In this document: one piece after another, positions 18,590 to 26,937 of the stretch
Numbering within the stretch: position 1 is the first letter of the stretch
How the letters are laid out: each line of letters opens with the position of its first letter
Assembly (NCBI GenBank): GCA_016715065.1
Contig: JADKBN010000031.1
Coordinates: 310,001-374,000, forward strand
Direction: 5' to 3'
DNA: 64,000 bases
DNA from: Fibrobacterota bacterium
GTDB lineage: Bacteria; Fibrobacterota; Fibrobacteria; UBA5070
Position numbers and translations under genes: made by a program
The notes under the pieces: model-generated
The model's database searches: none
Seen by the model: the letters and a program-made list of their open reading frames with translations, nothing else
Told to the model about the DNA's origin: nothing

Positions 18590-19288
18590 ATGTCCGAACC
18601 GAACACCAACGAAGTCGAGCGAATTCCACGGATCCGACTGCCAGGACGTCCTGCTCGCATCCGAGAGGAACTGCTGGAGGAAATCGTTCGAGGGAAGAAG
18701 GTCCTGCACGTCGGATGCACCGACTCTCCCTTCACCCGCTCACGTCACCCGGCGGGTCTCCTGCTCCACGAGCGGCTTCGCCCGCTTTGCTCCAAGCTCG
18801 TGGGAATCGATCTGGATGCGGATGCCATCCAGTGGCTTGCCGGTCAGGGCGTTCCAGACCTCCATGTCGCCGATGCCACCAAGCTCGGTGGCTTCCTGGA
18901 ATCGATTTCCTTCCAACCGGAGGTCGTTCTGGCGGGCGAGGTCGTGGAACACCTTTCCAATCCGGGGAATTTCCTGGAAGGTCTGCGCGCTGGAATCCCG
19001 CGGGGATGTCGCTTGGTGGTGACGGTTCCCAGCGCCTTCGCGTACTTCGGGATCCTGCAGATGCTTCTGGGTCGCGAGAAGGTCCATGCCGACCACGTCT
19101 CCTACTACTCCTACGGCACGCTCAAGACGCTTCTGGAGCGCAACGGCTACCAGGTGGAAGGCGTCCATCCCGTGTACAACCGGGAAGCGCGGCGCCTGGA
19201 TCGCGTCCTGCACGCACCGTTTCACGCGTTTTTGCGGTTCCGACCGCACTTCGCCACCGGGTACGCCGCCATCGCGACGGTTCGCTGA
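18590..19288 (+). CDS. Class I SAM-dependent methyltransferase
   Basis: A 232-residue protein with motif I VLHVGCTDSPF (about residues 38-48), an acidic end of beta-2 at VGIDLDADAI, and EVVEHLSNPGNFLEGL. A HADHVSYYSYGTLKTLLERNGY tail is typical of methyltransferases in polysaccharide clusters. It uses S-adenosylmethionine; the substrate is unknown, probably a sugar or glycan intermediate given the neighbouring GT4, second methyltransferase and flippase. The second methyltransferase starts six bases after its stop, so the two are an operon. It diverges from the GT4 gene across 98 bp. Confidence 0.85.
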   Translation: MSEPNTNEVERIPRIRLPGRPARIREELLEEIVRGKKVLHVGCTDSPFTRSRHPAGLLLHERLRPLCSKLVGIDLDADAIQWLAGQGVPDLHVADATKLGGFLESISFQPEVVLAGEVVEHLSNPGNFLEGLRAGIPRGCRLVVTVPSAFAYFGILQMLLGREKVHADHVSYYSYGTLKTLLERNGYQVEGVHPVYNREARRLDRVLHAPFHAFLRFRPHFATGYAAIATVR

Positions 19289-19294
19289 AAGACC

Positions 19295-19951
19295 ATGAGT
19301 CGAATCTCTTCCATTCGGACTCGTCCAACCACCACGGGCTTTCTCGTGCAGCGCGCCTTGGTGGCGAACCTGACGCGGCTCATCGTGGAGGGCCTCGCCT
19401 CCAGACCGGCCGGGATCCTCATCGATGTCGGCTGCGGAAATTCTCCCTACGGAGAACTGCTTCCCGGTTGGCGGCGGGTCGGAGTCAACATCGATGCCGG
19501 CGACGCCAATCCGGACGTCGTGGGAGACGGTCTCCAGCTTCCCTTCCGGGATGCCTGCGCCGACGCGGTCCTGTGCACGCAGGTCGTGGAGCATGTCCGG
19601 GATCCGTTCCTGCTGTTTCGCGAGCTCTCGCGGGTCCTGAAGCCTGGCGGAGTCCTCATCCTCAGCGGCCCCATGTACTGGCCGTTGCACGAGGAACCGC
19701 ACGATTACTGGCGCTTCACGGAGCATGGCTTGCGCCAACTGGCGCGGCAAGCCGGGCTGGAAACCCAATCGATCCTCCGCGAAGGCGGAGCGGTGGCGCT
19801 GACGGCCGTGTCGATCAACCATCTGTTCCGGGGTCCGGTGTTCCTTCCCGTGCGGCTCGTCGTCAACCTGGCCGGACTCGCTCTAGACAAAATCTGGCAC
19901 GTCACCCATTCCAGCCCCAACCTCAGCCTTCGAGCGGTGAAACTTCCCTGA
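19295..19951 (+). CDS. Class I SAM-dependent methyltransferase (type 11-like)
   Basis: A 218-residue protein with motif I ILIDVGCGNSPYGELLP, VNIDAGDANPDVVGDGLQLPF, then ADAVLCTQVVEHVRDPFLLF and LKPGGVLILSGPMYWPLHEEPHDYWRF. The HDYWRFT motif is common in methyltransferases of glycan clusters. It is cotranscribed with the methyltransferase just upstream. Its 3' end overlaps the convergent flippase gene by 29 bases, tail to tail, and both frames look genuine there. Substrate unknown. Confidence 0.85.
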   Translation: MSRISSIRTRPTTTGFLVQRALVANLTRLIVEGLASRPAGILIDVGCGNSPYGELLPGWRRVGVNIDAGDANPDVVGDGLQLPFRDACADAVLCTQVVEHVRDPFLLFRELSRVLKPGGVLILSGPMYWPLHEEPHDYWRFTEHGLRQLARQAGLETQSILREGGAVALTAVSINHLFRGPVFLPVRLVVNLAGLALDKIWHVTHSSPNLSLRAVKLP

Positions 19952-21161
19952 GGTAGGAGCGCACGGCCAACCACGCGCCCAGCGCACCTCCCAGAAGCTG
20001 CGAAACCACCGCGGCCTGCACCATCCCCGATGCCCCTTGCGCGGGGATCAGGAAGGCTCCCAGCGCCACCTTGGCCGCCAACGCCGGAACCAGGACGGCG
20101 GCGGCGATCCAGATTTTGTCCTTGCCGACCAGGATCGACAGCCACAGCCAATCCATGGTGGTCAAAAACAGCATGGCACCCATGCCGGGCAGCAACGCCT
20201 CCGCGCCCTGGAACCCCTTGGAATGGAACACCACGCCGAACACGACCGGGCCCGCGAACGCCGCACCCGCCGCGAGCACCAGGCCCATGGTCGCCTGCAG
20301 TCCCACCGCGCGAAGCAAGGCGCGACCCAGTCGATCGCGTTGGCGATGGAGTCTGGGGTACAGGTAGGAAGACATGCCCTGGGCGAAGAATCCTCCCGCC
20401 ATCACCAGGTTCAGGCACGCGAAGTACCGACCCACCTCGGAGCGTCCCGACCAATGCTCCAACAAAAAAGCGTCCACCCGCGAAGCGAGGCCCACCGACA
20501 CCAGGTAGGCGACGGATTGGACCAGGGTCCGGCGGTGCGAGGCGGCCAGAGTCAAGATCGATCGATCCAACACCGGAGAGCGATCCGCGGAGGGCAGGGC
20601 AAGCAGGTAGGCGAAGGTGAGCGCCGCGGGGCCCGAAGCCAGAGCCAACAGCGCGCCCGAGGGTCCGGGACGGAAATGCCATACCGCCAGGAGCGCGGCG
20701 AGATTTCCCAGCGGATAGGCCAGTCGCGCCGCCAGCTCGCGTCCGGCTTGCTGGCGGGCGCGCAAAATCTGGCGCAGCAGGTCCGACGATGCCTGGAAGC
20801 CGTAGAAGGCCCCGGCCCAAAGCAGTGTCCAGCCCCGATCGTCGGCGGCCCCGGAAAGAAGGCTCCACAACACCAGGGGCACCAGAAACAGCGGGGTCGC
20901 AAGGACCTTCAGACCCAGCAACCGTCGCGCGAGGACGGAATCTGTCGGCGAGGCGCTGACCGATTTCAAGGCGAGGTTGGGAAGCCCGGCATCGGCCAGC
21001 GGCGAAAGCAGCGCCGCCGAAGCCAAGGCCAAGGCGACCAAACCGAACCGGTCGGCGCCCAGCTGGTTGGCCACCAGCATCTGGAACCCCATCGCCGCGC
21101 CGCGTCCCACGGCCTCGGACACCAGGGTCGCACCCGCCCCGCGCAGCACGCTTGGGCCCAT
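19923..21161 (-). CDS. Polysaccharide flippase (MOP superfamily, Wzx-like)
   Basis: A 412-residue integral membrane protein with about twelve hydrophobic segments. It opens with GAGATLVSEAVGRGAAMGFQMLVANQLGAD, the usual first-helix signature of polysaccharide exporters, and has FFAQGMSSYLYPRLH mid-protein. Family role: flipping lipid-linked oligosaccharide across the inner membrane. The start is the ATG overlapping the previous stop as TGATG. It ends tail to tail with the second methyltransferase. With the GT4 and methyltransferases it suggests a small surface-glycan cluster, although no polymerase is visible. Confidence 0.85.
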   Translation of the reverse strand: MGPSVLRGAGATLVSEAVGRGAAMGFQMLVANQLGADRFGLVALALASAALLSPLADAGLPNLALKSVSASPTDSVLARRLLGLKVLATPLFLVPLVLWSLLSGAADDRGWTLLWAGAFYGFQASSDLLRQILRARQQAGRELAARLAYPLGNLAALLAVWHFRPGPSGALLALASGPAALTFAYLLALPSADRSPVLDRSILTLAASHRRTLVQSVAYLVSVGLASRVDAFLLEHWSGRSEVGRYFACLNLVMAGGFFAQGMSSYLYPRLHRQRDRLGRALLRAVGLQATMGLVLAAGAAFAGPVVFGVVFHSKGFQGAEALLPGMGAMLFLTTMDWLWLSILVGKDKIWIAAAVLVPALAAKVALGAFLIPAQGASGMVQAAVVSQLLGGALGAWLAVRSYLREVSPLEG

Positions 21162-22555
21162 CAGAATTCCTGGCCAAGCTCGATGTGGTGGCGAAATCCC
21201 GCCCGGTATCCGCCGGCTCCGGTCAGAGGGACTTCGCCCGAGATCCGGTAGAGGGCGCGGCCGCTCCAGCCGTCGGAAGACAGGCTCCCCTCCAGCTGCC
21301 AAGGCGCCACCCACCGGACCCCTTCTCCTTGCGGAAAGGCCCACCAGAAGCTCGGAGGACTTCCGGACAGATCTTGTCGCAAAATCCCCAGGCGCGGCTC
21401 CACCGAAACCTTCTTGAACGGAACGCGGATGCCGGCCACCAGGGATCCCGCCCAGGATTGCGCCGAAGTTCCTCCCCTGGCCTTCGGGAGAAAGACGCCT
21501 TCCGGGGAATGTCCGTCCACGCTAAGCCAATTGGCCGTCCCGGCCAACACCACGGAGATCCCCGGCTTGGCAAGGTGCCGGCGGGCCTCGGCGCGGGTCT
21601 CCACCAAGCGATGCTCGGCTTCGGCCGTGGCCGTGGCGCGATCGGCCATCCAGCCCGAACCGGCCACGGTGTCCATCCGCGCGCGCGTCCATCCGACTTC
21701 GCCACGCCCTTCCCCTGAGAATTCCCACGGACCTCTGGCGAGCGCGCCTTGCAGACCGGAAAACCACGACCCGCCACGCAGTCGCCACGAGGGCTCCGCG
21801 CTCGCACCGGGATCTGTCAAGTCGCGATGCCCGAGCCACCCCTGCGCCATCGCGCCATCGTCCCACGCGCCGCCCATGCGAACCGACCACACCTCGCGAC
21901 GCGACCTCCACTGGACGGTATCGGAAAGGAGCGTGTCCATCCGCCAGCGTTCCAGCAGGGCGGGAGTGGAGGGTTCGTTCCACGAGTAGGCCCCGTCCAA
22001 CCGGAAATTCCTTCCACGCACCAGACCGGCCTGGATGGACGTGCCCGCGTTGTCGCTGTAGAGCGGAAACCACACGCTCCAACCAAGGCTCCATTCCCGC
22101 TTGTCGAACAACGGACGGAAAACGTCTCCCGCCACGCCCAACCGCAGTCCGCCTTGCGGCTCCAGCACGCTCCAACGGATCGAATCCCCCTGCAGGGTGG
22201 GTCTGGGCTGGAGATCCAGGGCCTGCAGCCCGAAGGCCAATCCCGGAACCCCTTCCAACACGGCGTCCATGCCCAACGAGGCGCTCTTGCGGGTCCACGA
22301 CCCTTGCGGGGCCGAACGCTCCTCGTCGGAAAGGTCGATCCCCAATCGGGTGAGATTGCGACCACCGCCGGTGACCGCCGCCAGCAAGACGTCGTCGGGT
22401 TCGCCCTGACCCGACCAGGACTGGCCGTATCCACCGGTCTGGTCTGCGCCGGGAACCGGCACGGAAAACCACAACGCGGTGGGATCCTGCGGATTCGAAT
22501 GGGCCGGACCGACCCCCGCGAGCAATGCGGTCAAGGTGATGAAGCGGCTTCGCAT
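21161..22555 (-). CDS. Exported beta-rich protein, probable outer-membrane barrel
   Basis: A 464-residue protein with a signal peptide (ITLTALLAGVGPAHS). The rest is made of short alternating hydrophobic/polar strands with frequent Gly, Trp and aromatic turns (SLGWSVWFPLYSD, WSVRMGGAWDDG). It ends in an aromatic-terminated strand HHIELGQEF, as outer-membrane barrels do. No specific family recognised. It precedes the flippase with a 1-base TGATG junction, so it may serve the same glycan pathway. The start is the ATG before the signal peptide. The 133 upstream codons of the open frame overlap the divergent TPR-like gene and are a shadow. Confidence 0.7.
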   Translation of the reverse strand: MRSRFITLTALLAGVGPAHSNPQDPTALWFSVPVPGADQTGGYGQSWSGQGEPDDVLLAAVTGGGRNLTRLGIDLSDEERSAPQGSWTRKSASLGMDAVLEGVPGLAFGLQALDLQPRPTLQGDSIRWSVLEPQGGLRLGVAGDVFRPLFDKREWSLGWSVWFPLYSDNAGTSIQAGLVRGRNFRLDGAYSWNEPSTPALLERWRMDTLLSDTVQWRSRREVWSVRMGGAWDDGAMAQGWLGHRDLTDPGASAEPSWRLRGGSWFSGLQGALARGPWEFSGEGRGEVGWTRARMDTVAGSGWMADRATATAEAEHRLVETRAEARRHLAKPGISVVLAGTANWLSVDGHSPEGVFLPKARGGTSAQSWAGSLVAGIRVPFKKVSVEPRLGILRQDLSGSPPSFWWAFPQGEGVRWVAPWQLEGSLSSDGWSGRALYRISGEVPLTGAGGYRAGFRHHIELGQEF

Positions 22556-22577
22556 CGACCATAGGTAACTTTCCGCC

Positions 22578-23006
22578 ATGCACCTATCCCAAGATCCGGA
22601 TCTGCTTGTGATCGAAACCGACATCGCCGGGGCGATGGACTTCATCGCCGACGGCGAAGAGCGACGCGCGAACATCGTCTTGGATCGCTGCATCCAGAAG
22701 CTGCGATTGCTCTCCGTGGGAGCTTCGCGCAAGGAAGCGCTGCGGCTTTGGGCCATCTGCCTTTGCATCCAGGAAGAGTGGGAGCAGAGCCTGCTCAAGT
22801 ACGAACAGGTGCTGTCCATCGACCCTTCCGACGAGGATGCTCTTTGGCAATCCGCCCAGATCCTGTTGCGGAGCCTGGAAAAGCCCGAAGCCGCCCGCCG
22901 GGTGCTGGAAGATCGCCTGTTGCCGCTCAACCGCACCGACGAATACCTGGACACGTTGCGCGAGTGCGAAGCGGCCCTGGGGATCCCACCAGCGGGGAAG
23001 GGCTAG
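22578..23006 (+). CDS. Small TPR-like protein
   Basis: A 142-residue, probably cytoplasmic helical protein. The repeat WEQSLLKYEQVLSIDPSDEDALWQSAQILLRSLEKPEAARRVLE fits one to two tetratricopeptide units (residues about 70-115). This indicates a protein-protein interaction role; no partner is identifiable. It starts only 22 bases from the divergent outer-membrane-like gene, so their promoters must overlap each other's coding starts or lie inside them. Confidence 0.7.
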   Translation: MHLSQDPDLLVIETDIAGAMDFIADGEERRANIVLDRCIQKLRLLSVGASRKEALRLWAICLCIQEEWEQSLLKYEQVLSIDPSDEDALWQSAQILLRSLEKPEAARRVLEDRLLPLNRTDEYLDTLRECEAALGIPPAGKG

Positions 23007-23069
23007 CCGATCAGCCGTTTCGCCCTTGGCGCTTGGGGCGCCCAACCGAGGCCCCAATTACCGCAGTTG

Positions 23070-23105
23070 TCGAGACGAGCCTCCGGCTCTCCTCAGGACG
23101 AACGG
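23070..23105. repeat. Dispersed repeat unit (REP-like)
   Basis: TCGAGACG followed by CTCAGGACGAACGG, with a short variable GC-rich stretch between. The same pair of blocks recurs at 26867-26910, and inverted at 26720-26777. It lies in a 130-bp spacer between convergent genes, the usual home of such elements. Confidence 0.55.
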
Positions 23106-23136
23106 TGCGTGTTGATTCCCCATCCGATGTGGGTGC

Positions 23137-23889
23137 CTAGCCGAAGCGCCAGTCGCCTTCGGCAGAGCGCGAGATTCCCACTCCGAAGGCCGCCTTGGCC
23201 CGATCGCCCATCAGCACGTGCGCCGTTGCGCCCTGGGCAACCAACTCGCCTTGGTCCATGAGCCAGGCCATGCCGGAATGTTCGGCGGCCAAGCGCAGGT
23301 CGTGCACCGACCACACCACCGTGCGCCCTTCGCGGGCCAGATCTTCCAGCAAGGCCAACAGGGACAATTGGTGTCCGATGTCCAGGCCGGTGAGAGGCTC
23401 GTCCAGCAGGAGCACCGGAGAGCCTTGGGACAGACACCGGGCCAGGAACGTCCGTTGGAGTTCGCCCCCGGAAAGCGTGGTGGCGTCGCGGCCGCGCAGG
23501 TGCGAGATTTCCATGCGGTCCATCGCACTCGACACGGCCTTGCGGTCTTCCACCGAAAGCGGCTTCCAAAGCCCTCGGTGGGGCAATCGGCCCATGGACA
23601 CCAGATCTTCCACCAAAAGCGAGACGGTCAGCGGCCGGAACTGGGGAAGATAGGCCATCCGACACGCGCGCTCCGGAGCGCTCCAGGAGCGCACCGAAAC
23701 GCCCTCCAGTTCCACGCGCCCCGCGACCGGCGCCAGGACTCCGGCCATCAGTTTGAGCAACGTGCTCTTTCCCGCCCCGTTGGGCCCGATCACCGCCACC
23801 AGATCGCCGGAATCGACGCCCGCCGAAAGATCTGACAATATCTGTCTTCCACCGACCCGCGCGGAGGCGTTTTCCAGGAGCATCTTCAT
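23137..23889 (-). CDS. ABC transporter ATP-binding protein (FecE/BtuD type)
   Basis: A 250-residue ATPase with Walker A GPNGAGKST (near residue 35), a Q-loop at YLPQF, signature LSGGELQR, Walker B VLLLDEP and the H-loop at VVWSVHDL. It energises uptake through the FecCD-type permease directly upstream. The start overlaps the permease stop as ATGA, with GGAGG five to six bases before it. Linkage to a PduO-type adenosyltransferase points to vitamin B12 as substrate rather than iron-siderophore; the ATPase sequence alone cannot decide. No periplasmic binding protein (BtuF) gene lies in the cluster. Confidence 0.88.
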   Translation of the reverse strand: MKMLLENASARVGGRQILSDLSAGVDSGDLVAVIGPNGAGKSTLLKLMAGVLAPVAGRVELEGVSVRSWSAPERACRMAYLPQFRPLTVSLLVEDLVSMGRLPHRGLWKPLSVEDRKAVSSAMDRMEISHLRGRDATTLSGGELQRTFLARCLSQGSPVLLLDEPLTGLDIGHQLSLLALLEDLAREGRTVVWSVHDLRLAAEHSGMAWLMDQGELVAQGATAHVLMGDRAKAAFGVGISRSAEGDWRFG

Positions 23890-24893
23890 GCCACCCTCCG
23901 CTCCCGCGCCAGAAGCCGCAGGAAGAACGGCACGCCCATCAGCGAGGTCAGCACTCCCAGTTGGATTCCGGCCGGCAAGAACACGCGCGCGGCGAAATCC
24001 GCAAGCACCAGCAACAGCGCCCCGGACAGGGCCGCCGCGGGAAGCAACGCGCGATTGCCCGAGCCCACCAGCGGTCGCACCAGATGGGGAATGATCAGAC
24101 CCACGAACCCGACCGGTCCGCAAACCCCCACCGCCCCGCCCACGGCCAAGGCGGTTCCCACCAGCACCGCGCCGCGCGCGCGCTCCAAAGGCACCCCCAA
24201 GGACTGCGCATGATCCTCGCCCAACGACAACGCGTCCAGCCAACGCGACACCCCCCAAAGCAGTCCGGTTCCCAAGGCGATGGGCGGAAGCGACAACGCC
24301 ACGTGCATCCAGCCGCGTGCCTCCGCGCCACCTGACAACCAAAACACCAGTTGGCGCAATTGGTATTCGTCGGACAAGAGCAACGCAAGCGCGGTGCACG
24401 AGGTGAACAAGCTTCCCAGCACCACTCCCGTCAGAAGCGTGGTGGCCAGACTGGGCGCTCCGCCTGTTCCGGCCAGCACCACCAGCAGGATGGCCGTCGC
24501 CAGGCAGCCCAGGAAGGCCGCCACGGGCAGAAACCACACCGGCGCCTGCGGGAGATGGAACAAGACCATCACCGCCGCGAACGACCCGCCGCTGGCGATT
24601 CCCAAAAGCGATGGATCGGCCATCGGGTTTCGAAACAACGCTTGGAAAGCGCCTCCGGAAACGGAGAGCGCCGCTCCCACCAACGCCACCACCACCACGC
24701 GCGGCAAGCGGACCTGCCACACGATCCGAGCGGTCATTTCATCGGAATGCGGTCCCTGCCACAACGCCGACAGCGAATGGAAACCGGAAAGGTCGGAGCT
24801 TCCCCACAACACCGCGGCGGCGATCGCCACGAGCAACGCGGTCCCCAGCATCGCGAAGATCCGGACACGCGCTGGCCGGGGGGATTCAGCCAC
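23886..24893 (-). CDS. FecCD-family ABC permease, probable cobalamin importer (BtuC type)
   Basis: A 335-residue inner-membrane protein with about ten helices and the family hallmarks RLPRVVVVALVGAALSVSGGAFQALFRNPMADPSLLGI and GPVGFVGLIIPHLVR. I use the GTG start that overlaps the end of the adenosyltransferase gene by eight bases; this gives a normal family length. The open frame extends 50 codons farther, but in shadow sequence. An ATG 14 codons later is a second option. It partners the downstream ATPase, with which it overlaps as ATGA. Confidence 0.88.
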   Translation of the reverse strand: MAESPRPARVRIFAMLGTALLVAIAAAVLWGSSDLSGFHSLSALWQGPHSDEMTARIVWQVRLPRVVVVALVGAALSVSGGAFQALFRNPMADPSLLGIASGGSFAAVMVLFHLPQAPVWFLPVAAFLGCLATAILLVVLAGTGGAPSLATTLLTGVVLGSLFTSCTALALLLSDEYQLRQLVFWLSGGAEARGWMHVALSLPPIALGTGLLWGVSRWLDALSLGEDHAQSLGVPLERARGAVLVGTALAVGGAVGVCGPVGFVGLIIPHLVRPLVGSGNRALLPAAALSGALLLVLADFAARVFLPAGIQLGVLTSLMGVPFFLRLLARERRVA

Positions 24894-25449
24894 CGGGGCG
24901 CCACAAGGGTTCCGCCACGCCGCAGCGCAGGTTTTCCAATCTGGAGGCGGCGAACAGCCAGTCCGACAACCGGTTGAGATAGCGCACCACCAAAGGGTTG
25001 GTCCGCTCCTCGTCTTGCAACCGCACGCACAGACGCTCCGCACGTCGGCACACGGTGCGCGCCACGTGCAAGGTCGCCGCCGCCGTGGTCCCGCCGGGCA
25101 GGATGAAGTTTTCCAGAGGCGGCGTTTCGCGCATGAACCCGTCGATCTCGCGCTCCAGGGCTTCCACGCGGTCTTCGCGGATCTGCGGAATGGACCATTT
25201 CCCCTTGTCTTCTTCCAGAAAACACAGGTCGGAGCCGAGATCGAACAATTCGTTCTGGATGCGCTCCAGCGGTTCGAGAAGATCCTGGCAGGCTCCCAGC
25301 GCCCGCACCAGTCCCAACTGGGAATTCAGTTCGTCCACGGTGCCGTAGCATTCCAGCCGCAAGGCGGTCTTGGATACCTTCTGTCCCCCGCCCAGCCGGG
25401 TGTTTCCCTGGTCTCCACCCCTGGTGTAGATCCGCGTGATCGGCGGCAT
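24886..25449 (-). CDS. Cob(I)alamin adenosyltransferase, PduO type
   Basis: A 187-residue enzyme that adenosylates cob(I)alamin with ATP to make adenosylcobalamin. The N-terminal ATP-site motif is YTRGGDQGNT, a variant of the usual TRTGDxGxT. It is followed by CYGTVDELNSQLG, and by RTVCRRAERLCV and VVRYLNRLSDWLFAASR, the conserved trimer/active-site helices. The gene leads a three-gene operon with a FecCD permease and ATPase, overlapping the permease by eight bases. Together they read as cobalamin uptake and activation. No cobalamin riboswitch was recognised in the 136 bases upstream. Confidence 0.9.
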   Translation of the reverse strand: MPPITRIYTRGGDQGNTRLGGGQKVSKTALRLECYGTVDELNSQLGLVRALGACQDLLEPLERIQNELFDLGSDLCFLEEDKGKWSIPQIREDRVEALEREIDGFMRETPPLENFILPGGTTAAATLHVARTVCRRAERLCVRLQDEERTNPLVVRYLNRLSDWLFAASRLENLRCGVAEPLWRPGG

Positions 25450-25585
25450 TGGTCGCGTGTCCCTCTGGAGGTTCTATGTGGATCCCCAAAGATAACCGCC
25501 GCCCCACATCGCCTCCCAAAACGCTCTCGTAGAGCTCGGATCTTTTGCGAGGGATTCATCCCGAGCGAATGCATGGAATCGGAGT

Positions 25586-26173
25586 TCACATCCCGTCGCC
25601 TCGATTTTCCGTCTCCACCCGGATCCGGTCGATTCCCACAAAATCGTGCAGCGAAGGGTCCAGCCAGATGGAGCGCCCGGTCGAGTTCTCCCGCAATTCC
25701 ACCACATCGTGATCCTTGAAGAAGGCCCCGGGCAGATAGGGATGGACATCCACGCCGAGCAGGCGGACCTTGGCCACCCGCTCGTGGACCGACCAATTTT
25801 TGTCAAGGCCGGAAGAAACGAGTCCGGCGCGGATCGCGCTGGCGCAAAACAGCGCGTAGCCCACGCAATGGGCGCGATGCGATTCCAGGAGCCGATCGGG
25901 ATCGTTGGAGGTGCGGGAAACGCGATAGACCAGATGCTCGTCGGAGAACTCCAGAGCGCGGTCGGCGAGTACTTCGGGATCGGAAAAGATGAAGCCGTAC
26001 GCGTAGAACCAGGCCGATTCCACAGCGGGTGTGCGCGGAGGGATCGCGCGCGCACCGATCGGGTGGTAGGACACGCAAAGGCGGAAGATCACGCCCCGCA
26101 AACACCAGAGGAACACCAACCCCACCAGGAGGATCAAGGCGCGTCGAAGCCAAGGTCGGAGGTTTGCCGCCAC
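25586..26173 (-). CDS. Membrane-anchored transglutaminase-like protein
   Basis: A 195-residue protein with one N-terminal transmembrane segment (ALILLVGLVFLWCL, about 12-25) and a presumably periplasmic domain. A possible papain/transglutaminase-type triad is visible: Cys103 in HCVGYA at the start of a helix, His155 in KDHDVVEL and Asp172 in WLDPSL. Order and spacing fit bacterial transglutaminase-like peptidases. The call is motif-based; the protein is shorter than most of that superfamily. The start is GTG with no clear ribosome-binding site. It diverges from greB across 30 bases. Confidence 0.5.
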   Translation of the reverse strand: MAANLRPWLRRALILLVGLVFLWCLRGVIFRLCVSYHPIGARAIPPRTPAVESAWFYAYGFIFSDPEVLADRALEFSDEHLVYRVSRTSNDPDRLLESHRAHCVGYALFCASAIRAGLVSSGLDKNWSVHERVAKVRLLGVDVHPYLPGAFFKDHDVVELRENSTGRSIWLDPSLHDFVGIDRIRVETENRGDGM

Positions 26174-26203
26174 GTGTTAAGGTTACATTGGCCTCAGACC
26201 ACA

Positions 26204-26677
26204 ATGCAGAAAACGCCGATCTCGAAGGAGGGCTGGGAAGCCCTCCGCACCGAACTCAATTTCCTCCTGGATGTCGAACGACCTCGTGTCGTCGACGAGG
26301 TCGCCTTCGCCGCCGCCCAGGGCGACCGCTCGGAAAACGCCGAATACATCTACGGCAAGCGCAGGCTGCGAGAGATCGACCGCCGCATCCGGTTCGTGTC
26401 CAAGCGCATCGACAGCGTGGTGGTGGTGGAAGGACCTCCTCCCGGACAAGGCGAGATCCGCTTCGGTGCCCGCGTGGAGCTTCGCCAGGATTCGGGCAAG
26501 ACCATGACCGTTCGCATCGTGGGCGAAGACGAGATCGATCCCTCCAGCGGCCGGATTTCGCTGAAGAGCCCCATCGGCAAGGCGCTGATCGGGCGCAAGG
26601 CCGGCGAAAGGATCGAGGTCCCCACACCGCGCGGCGCCGTGGTCTGGATCGTGTCCGCACTCGATTACGGCGAGTGA
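26204..26677 (+). CDS. greB: Transcription elongation factor GreB
   Basis: A 157-residue GreA/GreB protein: an N-terminal coiled coil with ERPRVVDEVAFAAAQGDRSENAEYIYGKRR, holding the conserved acidic residues D and E at the tip, then a C-terminal FKBP-like domain with VGEDEIDPSSGRISLKSPIGKALIGRKAGE. It rescues backtracked RNA polymerase by stimulating transcript cleavage. YIYGKRRLREIDRRI in the coiled coil is the GreB form rather than GreA. The open frame runs through from upstream, but homology begins at this ATG. Confidence 0.92.
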   Translation: MQKTPISKEGWEALRTELNFLLDVERPRVVDEVAFAAAQGDRSENAEYIYGKRRLREIDRRIRFVSKRIDSVVVVEGPPPGQGEIRFGARVELRQDSGKTMTVRIVGEDEIDPSSGRISLKSPIGKALIGRKAGERIEVPTPRGAVVWIVSALDYGE

Positions 26678-26719
26678 TTCGGAAGTCGCAGCCTTTCAAG
26701 GAAGTAGTCCTGAAGGATC

Positions 26720-26910
26720 CGCTCGTCCTGAGGAGCGACCTGTCCTGAGCCTGTCGAAGGGAGCGTCTCGAAGGGCGAGAGGCATGCGGATCAAGGCCAA
26801 TGGTCCGTTTTCTGGCTTCGTGACGATTTCGCTAGTGCAATTTCCTGCGGATTCCAGAACCAACTTCGCCCTTCGAGACGCCCATTCCATGGGCTCCTCA
26901 GGACGAACGG
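26720..26910. repeat. Imperfect inverted repeat built from the dispersed REP-like unit
   Basis: The left arm (26720-26777) carries CGTCCTGAGGAGC and GCGTCTCGAAGGGCG, split by 26 bases. The right arm (26867-26910) carries the reverse complements of both, split by 11 bases. About 90 bp lie between the arms. It occupies the gap between convergent greB and the transporter gene; the left arm also contains an extra CCTGAGCCTGTCGAAGGG block. Confidence 0.6.
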
Positions 26911-26937
26911 ATAGATTGCCTCCACCGGGACATCCCT

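Noticed and set aside
25646..26203. N-terminal extension of greB
   Set aside because: Antisense of the transglutaminase-like gene; Gre homology begins at the ATG at 26204.
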